This document shows, in pieces, positions 1 to 7,229 of a stretch of 64,000 nucleotides of DNA. Each line of letters opens with the position of its first letter. Position 1 is the first letter of the stretch. A program made the translations under genes and the position numbers. Source of the stretch: JBBQFI01 sp038237805 (GTDB taxonomy: Bacteria > Verrucomicrobiota > Verrucomicrobiia > Chthoniobacterales > UBA10450); assembly GCA_038237805.1 (NCBI GenBank), contig JBBRYI010000003.1:1-64000 (forward strand). The letters run 5' to 3'. Below the pieces are notes generated by a model, which ran no database searches, was not told where the DNA came from, and saw only the letters and a list, made by a program, of their open reading frames with translations.

Positions 1-1
1 T

Positions 2-1717
2 GCCGTCGGCCGCGCTGATCGCCGCGATGTTGTTGCGCGTCTGACTGCCGATCGTTGTTAAAACGCCTCCCACATAGATGGTCGAGCCGCCAACCGCAAG
101 CGTCTCGACAACCGCGGGGCCGGTGAAGTAATGGGCTGACGGATCCCAGCTGGTCGCGGAGCCGTCGGCGGCGCTGAGTGCCGCGATACAGGAACGCGAC
201 TGTCCACCGATAGAACCGAAGTAGCCGCCCACGTAAACCGTCGAGCCGGATACCGCCAGCGCGTAGACGATGCCGTTGCTGCCGGCATTGACGCCGCCGG
301 CGTTTGGGTCCCAGCTTGTGGCCGTGCCGTCGGCCGCGTTGAGCGCCGCGATGCTGTGGCGCACCACCCCGCCGAGCGAACTGAAATACCCTCCCAGGTA
401 GACCGCGGAGCCGGAGACGCCGAAAGCAGCAACGAGGCGATTGGGATTGGGGTTGAAGTCGGTGGTGGTGCCATCGACAACATTGAACGCCGCGGCGTAG
501 TTGCGCACCTGGCCACCAATTAATGGCGCCCCGTCGCTGGAGGCAAAGGCTCCACCGACGTACAAGGTCGAGCCCGACACCGCCAGCGTGAAGATGGTGT
601 TGTTGGGACTGGGATTGAACGTGGTGGCCGTGCCGTCCGCGGCCTTGAGGCCCGCGAGGTATCTGCGCGGTTGCCCGCCGATGGTGTCGAAGAGCCCACC
701 CGCGTAGACGGTCGATCCCGATACCGCCAGCGCGTAGACGCTGCCGCAGGCAGCGCATCCACTCCTGCTCGGGCTGGGGTTGAAGGTGGGGACGGCGACG
801 CCGTCGAGGGGGACTCCGAGACTGAGCGCTGCGATGTTGTCGCGCGGCTGGCCGCCAATGGTTTTGAAGTCACCTCCCACATAAAGGGTCGAGCCCGATC
901 TCGCGAGGGCGCCAACCGCACCGGCGCCGAAGGTGCCGGTGGCGCTTGGGTTGAACGTAAGGGTGGCGGTACCATCGGCGGCGTTCAACGCCGCGATCGC
1001 GACACGCGGCAGCCCGCCGATCACCGTAAACCGGCCGCCAGCGTAGATGATCGAGCCGTCGCTCGAGATGGCCAGCGCCTCGATCCCCGCGTTGGCATTG
1101 GGGTTGAACGCGTTGACGCTGCCGTCCGCATTGAGCGCCGCGATGTAGTTGCGAGTCTGGCCGCTGACCGATGTGAAGAGCCCGGCCACGTAGATCGTCG
1201 AGCCCGACACTGCCATGGCGTGGACCCCGTCGTTCAGTACTGGGTTGAAGCTCGGGTCGACGCTGTGGTCGGCACGGATGTGGGCGAGGTTGGTGCGCGG
1301 GACTCCGCCGACGTGCGTGAAGAGCCCGCCGACGTACCAGCCGCCGGACCCGTCGGCGGCGACCGCACTGACTCCGCCGCCAGAGCCGAGAATAGAGGCC
1401 GGCCCAGCGCCTGAGATCTCGGGCAGCCCGGGGTTTTGGGATCCGTCGAGCGCGACCTCGACACCCGGACCGGTGCGCGGTCCGACCCGGTCGAAAAGCC
1501 CGCCAATGTAGATCGTGTCCCCCGCGCGCACGACCGCCTGCACGGGGCCGTTGGTCACGTAGGTGGGATCGGGCATGGACGACAGTGCGGCCGCGCCCGC
1601 GCTTCCGGCTGCCAACGCGGCCAGCAACTGAAGCCCGGAAAAAGTGCAGCGAAGACTGTGATCGCTAACTACTGGGGAAAGGGCTGAGAGGATGCTGCTG
1701 AGGAGGTTGTTTTTCAT
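2..1717 (-). CDS. secreted DUF5122/delta-60 repeat beta-propeller protein, 3' end outside window
   Basis: The frame is open from an ATG at 1717 to the window edge (572 codons, no stop), so the C-terminus is missing. The first 45 or so residues form a hydrophobic, Ala-rich signal-like segment. After that come about nine repeats of 50-60 residues of the form (V/I)YxGGxF..(I/V)GGxxR..IAALxAxDG...FNP, the pattern of delta-60/DUF5122 propeller blades. No catalytic residues are visible. It lies 92 nt downstream of a TrmB-type regulator gene on the same strand, so the two may be co-transcribed. Sampled lines are about 63-70% GC, clearly above the surface genes further right (about 55%), which hints at a different origin. 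Whether it ends in the dockerin-like module of its neighbours cannot be seen. An extracellular binding or structural role is inferred. Confidence 0.8.
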   Translation of the reverse strand, partial: MKNNLLSSILSALSPVVSDHSLRCTFSGLQLLAALAAGSAGAAALSSMPDPTYVTNGPVQAVVRAGDTIYIGGLFDRVGPRTGPGVEVALDGSQNPGLPEISGAGPASILGSGGGVSAVAADGSGGWYVGGLFTHVGGVPRTNLAHIRADHSVDPSFNPVLNDGVHAMAVSGSTIYVAGLFTSVSGQTRNYIAALNADGSVNAFNPNANAGIEALAISSDGSIIYAGGRFTVIGGLPRVAIAALNAADGTATLTFNPSATGTFGAGAVGALARSGSTLYVGGDFKTIGGQPRDNIAALSLGVPLDGVAVPTFNPSPSRSGCAACGSVYALAVSGSTVYAGGLFDTIGGQPRRYLAGLKAADGTATTFNPSPNNTIFTLAVSGSTLYVGGAFASSDGAPLIGGQVRNYAAAFNVVDGTTTDFNPNPNRLVAAFGVSGSAVYLGGYFSSLGGVVRHSIAALNAADGTATSWDPNAGGVNAGSNGIVYALAVSGSTVYVGGYFGSIGGQSRSCIAALSAADGSATSWDPSAHYFTGPAVVETLAVGGSTIYVGGVLTTIGSQTRNNIAAISAADG

Positions 1718-1809
1718 TTTGTTTCTGTGATGGAGCCTGCCGAACTTTGGTTGCGTGAAGATTTTCAGTCATAAAAGAGATGCGTTCTTGTACCCGGCGA
1801 TCCGCCGGG

Positions 1810-2706
1810 TTAGTCTCGCTGGGACGCGACTTTCCGACCGTGATTCGTCGCACGCCGGATGTTCGTTTTCTTGGGCCGCGCTCCGTTGACGCGCGTCGGT
1901 TCTGCCGTCGCGCCGTTGTGCGCAACATGCAGAGCAATCGGTTCCGCCTGGTTCCAGAAGAACTCAAACATGATGCCGAGACTTCGCGCGAGGGCTTCGT
2001 GCCTGATGAGGACCGACCGCGTTTGCGCGCCCGGCAGGGCAAGAATCAACAAGACGGTGTGGGCATCATAGATCACGAGCTTGTGCGGCAATTCGCCATC
2101 GTAAACGCGCGCTTCTTCCCCAGATTTTATCCAGTCGTTCAGGAATGGTTTGATCGCGGGATCGTCGATCGTGCTTCGCTCGTAAAGGCCGCGCACGAGC
2201 ACGCCGCGGCTCTGCGCTTTGCGCTGCGCAGGATTGTCTGCGCGCAGGTTGATGATCGGAGGCTTGGTGATGATGTCGATGGTCCGATCCGCTTCCAATT
2301 GCAGCCGGTCGTGCCGGTCAGAAATTACTTGCAGTGTCCGAAGCACCTGAATGGGCGCTTCGGCCATGTCATCCCCAGGTTCGGCCAGGGGAGCGAGCCG
2401 ATCCGCCAGCTGGCCGGCGAGTTGTTCGCGTTCGATCAGCTCGTGCTTTTCGCGCTCGACCAAAGCCGGCAGCGCGTGCTCTGGCGAGATGGCCGAGAAC
2501 CGGCTGCCGTAGCCAGCTCCGCCCTCCACCATTCCTTTGTCTGCGAGCGAGGAGAGCGTCGGATACACGCTCGTGCGCGGCATGCGGGTGGTGGTGGCGA
2601 TGCCACTGGCGCCGAGCGGTCCATTCTCGAGCAGGGCCAGATAGACTTGCGCCTCCGGGGCAGAGAGTCCAAGGCGCTCCAGCTCGGCTTTGTGCATGTG
2701 GTGCAT
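1810..2706 (-). CDS. TrmB-family transcriptional regulator (paralogue 1)
   Basis: The 298-aa protein opens with a winged-helix domain (residues about 5-75: LGLSAPEAQVYLALLENGPL, then PRTSVYPTLSSLADKGMVE). A central charged helix (90-150) follows, then a TrmB-type C-terminal domain with RGLYERSTIDDP and ELPHKLVIYDAHTV, and finally a basic Arg/Lys/Asn tail. TrmB proteins are sugar-responsive DNA-binding regulators, best known in archaea; the ligand here is unknown. It is a paralogue of the regulator at 15969-16949, with the same order of motifs. An ATG at 2697 is an alternative start. The partial propeller gene lies directly downstream, and a 19-bp imperfect palindrome lies 29 nt upstream of the start, suggesting autoregulation. 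Confidence 0.88.
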   Translation of the reverse strand: MHHMHKAELERLGLSAPEAQVYLALLENGPLGASGIATTTRMPRTSVYPTLSSLADKGMVEGGAGYGSRFSAISPEHALPALVEREKHELIEREQLAGQLADRLAPLAEPGDDMAEAPIQVLRTLQVISDRHDRLQLEADRTIDIITKPPIINLRADNPAQRKAQSRGVLVRGLYERSTIDDPAIKPFLNDWIKSGEEARVYDGELPHKLVIYDAHTVLLILALPGAQTRSVLIRHEALARSLGIMFEFFWNQAEPIALHVAHNGATAEPTRVNGARPKKTNIRRATNHGRKVASQRD

Positions 2707-2734
2707 GCGGCGAGGTTCGCAGATGGGAAAGACA

Positions 2735-2753
2735 TGTCAAATATTATTCGACA
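2735..2753. promoter_or_regulatory. imperfect palindrome upstream of trmB paralogue 1 (putative operator)
   Basis: The stretch reads TGTCAAATATTATTCGACA, a 19-bp AT-rich palindrome with arms TGTC/GACA. All but three of the mirrored positions around the central T match. Its centre is 38 nt upstream of the ATG at 2706. Position and symmetry suit a dimeric winged-helix regulator, but binding is inferred. The AT-rich core could also include the -10 region. Confidence 0.4.
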
Positions 2754-2830
2754 ACATTTCAACGCCTGTCTCGATTGCGTCGACAAGTTTTTATTCCGCC
2801 GTGTTCCTCCACTTCGAGCGGGATTTTCTC

Positions 2831-2890
2831 GCGTAGCGCCGATTTGCAATCGGCGATGGGGGAACTCCGATTGCAAATCGGAGCTACGCC
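2831..2890. repeat. GTAGC-bounded REP-like double hairpin
   Basis: Two hairpins (GCCGATTTGCAATCGGC and CTCCGATTGCAAATCGGAG) sit between outer GCGTAGC and GCTACGC ends, giving an overall inverted repeat. It lies between the stop of the surface gene at 2911 and the trmB paralogue at 2706. Similar elements with GTAGC ends occur at other gene borders in the window. It may also act as a terminator or mRNA stabiliser. Confidence 0.7.
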
Positions 2891-2910
2891 GCTCGGGGGC
2901 GGTTGCGCGC

Positions 2911-4632
2911 TTACATGCCCGATCTCGATTTAACCACCGCGATGTCGGAGCTGTTGATGGCGCCGTTGATGGTGACGTCGGTGCGGAAGTTTGCAGCGGT
3001 CGCGGTCTGACCGGAATTGGCCTTCGCCTGGCCGATATCGGAGGAGTTGACGGTGCGGCTGGCGGTGGTATCGCCGAGGAGGACGGCCATGGAAGCGGAA
3101 ACGCTGGCGCTGGTCTTGCCGAGGGCGTCGCGCACGTTCGTTAGACTAACGGTGATGGTTTGCGCATTCGCGACGCCGGTGAGGTTGACGATGTAGTTGT
3201 GCGCATCGCCGCTGTCGACTGCGCTGCTGCTGACCGATCCGGTCCCGCTTGCCATGCTGGCGCCACCGACGCTGCTCAAAGGATCAAGAAAGGTAAAAAC
3301 CATGGTGTGGTCGCCAGTCGCGCCACCGGTGCGGCACTCGATTCCAGGACCGCCGGCGAGGGGGAGATCGATGTCGAAGGTTCCCGCTGGGCCGTGCGTT
3401 TTGCGAGAAACGACCGCGGTCAGGCACGGAACGCTGGCGTAGCGCTCGATCAACGTCTGAAATCTTTCATCCTTAAAATAAGATCCCACCGCCCAGACGT
3501 CCTGAGACGAGATCGCCTTCACGGAGTAGAGAAAATTATTTTCCGTTGCGCCAGGCGGGTTGGGGTTGGGGACAACGCTCCATACGCTTCCGTTCCAGTG
3601 CATCACCATGGCGACGTTATCGGCAAAGCCACCACCGGAGCGACCGACGGCCCACACGTCCGCGGTTGACAGCGCTGAGGCATCATAGAGTTCATTGTAA
3701 AATTGCTCCGAGGGGCTGGGAGTAACGCTCCAGGCGCTGCCATCCCAGCGTTCGATCAGGGTCGGATACGCGTCTCCAGTGTAGGCGCGGCCCATTAGCC
3801 AGATGTCGTTAGGCGAGACAGCTTCGATTCCCCAAACGAAATTGTAGATTGAACCGGTGGGATTCGGGCTCGGGACAATGCTCCAGGCGCTGCCGTCCCA
3901 ATGTTCGACCAGCGTCCGGTATTGGCCGCTGACCGCATCCGTGGAATTTCCAGCGGCCCACACGTTATTGGCCGCGAGAGCTGTCACAGACCAGAGAATA
4001 TCCTGGTTGTTTAGGGATGTGCTCGGGCTCAGAACGAGACTCCAGCTGCTGCCGTCCCAGTGCATGGTCAATGGTTGCTGCGCGGAAAATCCAACCTGGA
4101 TGTAGCCGACTGCCCAAATATCATTGGCTGCGACAGCCGCGATTCCATAGAGAAAAGAAGAGGTCCCTGGGGCGAGTGGACTGGGGACAACGCTCCATTG
4201 ATTGCCATCCCAATGCTCAATCAGCGGCTGGTAGATCAGATTGTCGTTGCTGGACGCTCCGACGGCCCACGCATTATTCGATGCGATTGCGGCGACCGAG
4301 AAAATTTGGTTGAATTTCGATCCGACGTTTGGGGTCGAAACGATGCTCCACGCGCTGCCGTCCCAGTGCAGGCTCAGCGTTTTATAACCGGCTGCATCGC
4401 TATAGCGGCCCACAGCCCATACGTCATTGGCTGACACGGCGTCGATCCCATAGAGTTCATTGTTACCCGAGCCAAAGTTCGGGCTCGAAACGATCTGCCA
4501 CTGCGCTGGACAACTGGCAGATGCAGCGGAAAGCAACGGCGGGTGGGTGTTAGCGTTGAAGCTGAAGGCAACCCTGTCGATTGATAAACTGCCGCCGATC
4601 AGGAGCGAAGCGATTAAGAGGTGCTTTTTCAC
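2911..4632 (-). CDS. secreted beta-propeller protein (WDG repeats) with C-terminal dockerin-like module
   Basis: The 573-aa protein starts with a signal peptide (KKHLLIASLLIGGSLS). About seven repeats of 45-55 residues follow, of the form AxxxNDxWAVG....LxxHWDGSxWSxVPSPN, with spacing suited to a propeller fold. Residues from about 405 form the shared module of this island: SRKTHG..GTFDIDLPL..GPGIECRTGG, a Gly/Ser/Thr-rich beta region with VNLTGVANAQTITVSL, and two calcium-loop-like motifs, DTTASRTVNSSD and DVTINGAINSSD. It is the last of five same-strand genes with short gaps (10 nt to the previous stop), so an operon is likely. The module ends with RSGM and lacks the ALP tail of the others. 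The function is not known; extracellular location is inferred. Confidence 0.85.
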   Translation of the reverse strand: MKKHLLIASLLIGGSLSIDRVAFSFNANTHPPLLSAASASCPAQWQIVSSPNFGSGNNELYGIDAVSANDVWAVGRYSDAAGYKTLSLHWDGSAWSIVSTPNVGSKFNQIFSVAAIASNNAWAVGASSNDNLIYQPLIEHWDGNQWSVVPSPLAPGTSSFLYGIAAVAANDIWAVGYIQVGFSAQQPLTMHWDGSSWSLVLSPSTSLNNQDILWSVTALAANNVWAAGNSTDAVSGQYRTLVEHWDGSAWSIVPSPNPTGSIYNFVWGIEAVSPNDIWLMGRAYTGDAYPTLIERWDGSAWSVTPSPSEQFYNELYDASALSTADVWAVGRSGGGFADNVAMVMHWNGSVWSVVPNPNPPGATENNFLYSVKAISSQDVWAVGSYFKDERFQTLIERYASVPCLTAVVSRKTHGPAGTFDIDLPLAGGPGIECRTGGATGDHTMVFTFLDPLSSVGGASMASGTGSVSSSAVDSGDAHNYIVNLTGVANAQTITVSLTNVRDALGKTSASVSASMAVLLGDTTASRTVNSSDIGQAKANSGQTATAANFRTDVTINGAINSSDIAVVKSRSGM

Positions 4633-4642
4633 CTTGTAGTAA

Positions 4643-7141
4643 TTACTGTCCTGAGGGAAGCGCAGTGCCGGACTTGGATTTTACGAGTGAGATGTCGGAG
4701 CTGTTGACCAAGCCGTTGAGATTAACATCTTCACGGAAATTAGAACTTGTCACCGCGCTCCCTGATTGAGCCTTGGTCTGGCTGACATCGGAGGAGTTCA
4801 CGGCGCCGTTCGCGGTAGTATCGCCAACAAGTACACCCATTGATTCCGAAACAATGCTGCTACTGTTCCCTGCTGAGTCAGTCAGACCAGTTAAGCTAAC
4901 TGTGATAACCTGAGCATTCGTAACGCCGGTGAGATTAACGATGTAGTAATGGGCGTTATTGCCGATCGTACTGCTGCTTACTGTTCCGGTGCCGCTGGTA
5001 ACGCTGGCCCCTGCGACGCTGGTTAGAGTGTTAGCGAACGAAAAGATAAGTTTGTAATTGCCGTTCAACCCGCCGGTGCGACATTCAATGCCGCGCGGTC
5101 CGGTGAGCGGAAGATCGACATCGAACGCGCCAGCGCCGCCGTGCGTTTTCCGAGATACAACGCCAGTTGGCTGCGGCGCCATATTCCAGAACCAGGTATC
5201 GCGCATGGCGCCTTTCTCCAAACTGGCGCCACCGAAATACAGAACCCTTGCCCGCACTGTATCGTAAACCATGTTTGCATTGAACGACCGGTCCGGAGCG
5301 AGCGCGAGCTGCTCCTGCGCCCAAGTTGAACCATCCCACGTCCACGTATCGTTGAAATCGCCGGTGATATCGGCGCTGCCGTCACTTCCACCGAAGAGGA
5401 CGAGCCGATCGAGGCCGCGACTATCGGCGAGCGTGGCGCTGTAACGTGGGGAGGGCTTCTGTGCGGGATTTTCCTCAGTCCATGTCGTCCCGTCCCATGT
5501 CCACGTGTCACCCAGCAGATTGAAGGCGCTGTCGAATCCGCCGAAGAGCACAACCTTGCCGCTGGCAGCATGGTAGGCCATTCCGGGGCGATAACGCGGC
5601 GGTGGCGAAGTCACGGGATTATGTTGCACCCAATTCGTGCCGTCCCACGTCCAGGTATCGTTTTGGTAAGCGCCCAGGAGGCTCCCCCCAAAAAGGAGAA
5701 TCTTCTTTCTGGCGGCGTCGTAAACCATTCCTCCCCCGTAACGCGCAGGCGGCGAGGTAACGGAAGCCCGAGCCGTCCACGTGGCACCATTCCATGTCCA
5801 GGTGTCGCCCAATCTCGCGCCATTGCTGAACCCACCGAAGACCACCGCCTCGTCGTGTTCATCGTCGTACGCCATCCCGTGGAGACTTCGCTCGACCGGC
5901 GCGACCGTAGGCTGACGTTTGCTCCACCCATCTCCATCCCAGATCCCGGTATCGCCCAAACTTTCGCTCCCGTTCCAGCCACCGAATAACACCACCTCGT
6001 CGCGCGCCGCGTCGTATGCCATGCCCGCTTCATTCCGAGGCGGCGGGGGCACAGGTAAAGGTGGTTGACTCCATTGCGCGCCATCCCATGTCCACGTGTC
6101 ATCACGATAGTCGAGGCCGACGCCACTCGAGCTGCGTCCTCCGAACAGGACAACCAAGTTCCGCACCGCGTCGTAAACCAATCCCATGCCGGCCCGTGCG
6201 TCGGGCGAAGAAGTCGATGTCCGAAGAGCCCAGTTTGTGCCGTCCCATGTCCAGGTGTCACCGAAGTTTTGAACCAATATCGCGCCGCCAAAAAGGACGA
6301 CGTTGCCGGCCGCATCGGGCGCCATGCCCGCAAATGAACGGCCGGAAGGCGAAGTGACTGGAAGCTGCTGTGTCCACGTGCTGCCATTCCATGTCCACGT
6401 ATCATTCAGCTGATATCCGCCGAAGAAGTTAAAGCCACCAAAGAGGACCACCGAATTGCGGGCGGGATCAGCGGACATGCACGGGTACGTTCGGGCCGGG
6501 GGCGAAACAGCCGGATGAAGTTGCGTCCACGTCGTGCCGTTCCACGACCAGGTGTCGTTCAGTTCTCCCCCGGTGCCATATCCTCCAAACAACAAGACGG
6601 AATGCGTGACCGCGTCGTAGGTCATACCCGCCCCATAACGCGGCGGTGGCGAAATGGACGGAGTTTGCTGTGTCCAAGCATTCCCATCCCAGATCCACGT
6701 GTCGCCGAGATAGCCTCCATTAACATCCGCGCTATCGAATCCACCAAACAAAAGAATTTTCCCGCGCGCTTCGTCGAACGCCATGGCAACGAGCAAACGT
6801 TCCGACGGCTTGGTGCCGGGAAGTTTTTCCGTCCACTTCATTCCGTCCCAAGTCCAAGTGTCGTTGCGCTTTTGCGGCGGATGCGAATTGTTCCCGCCGA
6901 AGAGCACGATCTCGCTTCGCACTTTATCGAACGCCATGCCCGGTTGGTCACGCTCCACCGGGATCGGTGGCTCGTATTTGGTCCAACTGCCTTTCGATGG
7001 CTGTGCTGTCAGCAGGACGCTGTTAAACGCTGCGGCAGCGAGAAGGAACGACGAAAGCGCGCTTCTAAATAGGACGCGAGTTCTGCGCACCGGCTCGGTT
7101 TTCTTCGTCCGATACATGGAGATAAACCCGCTGACCATCAT
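4643..7141 (-). CDS. secreted kelch-type propeller protein with C-terminal dockerin-like module
   Basis: The 832-aa protein has an N-terminal hydrophobic export segment (residues about 20-47), then about twelve kelch-like repeats built on GMAYDAARxxVVLFGG and LGDTWTWDGTTW. That exceeds the blades of one propeller, so two propellers are possible. From about residue 660 it carries the island's common module (VVSRKTHG, PRGIECRTGG, DTTANGAVNSSD, DVNLNGLVNSSD) and ends SGTALPSGQ. The ATG at 7141 was chosen, but 7138 and 7117 are also possible and no ribosome site decides. The 88-nt gap to the previous gene is the longest in the run and contains TATAGT, which could serve an internal promoter. No enzyme residues are recognised. 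Confidence 0.85.
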   Translation of the reverse strand: MMVSGFISMYRTKKTEPVRRTRVLFRSALSSFLLAAAAFNSVLLTAQPSKGSWTKYEPPIPVERDQPGMAFDKVRSEIVLFGGNNSHPPQKRNDTWTWDGMKWTEKLPGTKPSERLLVAMAFDEARGKILLFGGFDSADVNGGYLGDTWIWDGNAWTQQTPSISPPPRYGAGMTYDAVTHSVLLFGGYGTGGELNDTWSWNGTTWTQLHPAVSPPARTYPCMSADPARNSVVLFGGFNFFGGYQLNDTWTWNGSTWTQQLPVTSPSGRSFAGMAPDAAGNVVLFGGAILVQNFGDTWTWDGTNWALRTSTSSPDARAGMGLVYDAVRNLVVLFGGRSSSGVGLDYRDDTWTWDGAQWSQPPLPVPPPPRNEAGMAYDAARDEVVLFGGWNGSESLGDTGIWDGDGWSKRQPTVAPVERSLHGMAYDDEHDEAVVFGGFSNGARLGDTWTWNGATWTARASVTSPPARYGGGMVYDAARKKILLFGGSLLGAYQNDTWTWDGTNWVQHNPVTSPPPRYRPGMAYHAASGKVVLFGGFDSAFNLLGDTWTWDGTTWTEENPAQKPSPRYSATLADSRGLDRLVLFGGSDGSADITGDFNDTWTWDGSTWAQEQLALAPDRSFNANMVYDTVRARVLYFGGASLEKGAMRDTWFWNMAPQPTGVVSRKTHGGAGAFDVDLPLTGPRGIECRTGGLNGNYKLIFSFANTLTSVAGASVTSGTGTVSSSTIGNNAHYYIVNLTGVTNAQVITVSLTGLTDSAGNSSSIVSESMGVLVGDTTANGAVNSSDVSQTKAQSGSAVTSSNFREDVNLNGLVNSSDISLVKSKSGTALPSGQ

Positions 7142-7229
7142 GTTGAAGCCGGTGTTACGGTGAAAATCAGGACTCGTCCCTCCCCGATTTTTCCCCGAAT
7201 GACGGCACTATATTGGATCGGTTCTCGCA

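Noticed and set aside
1780..3144. 454-residue plus-strand open frame opposite the first TrmB gene and the next gene's end
   Set aside because: It is a GC-driven shadow of the TrmB frame. The minus-strand protein has clear winged-helix and TrmB motifs, while the plus frame has Arg-rich, feature-less content.
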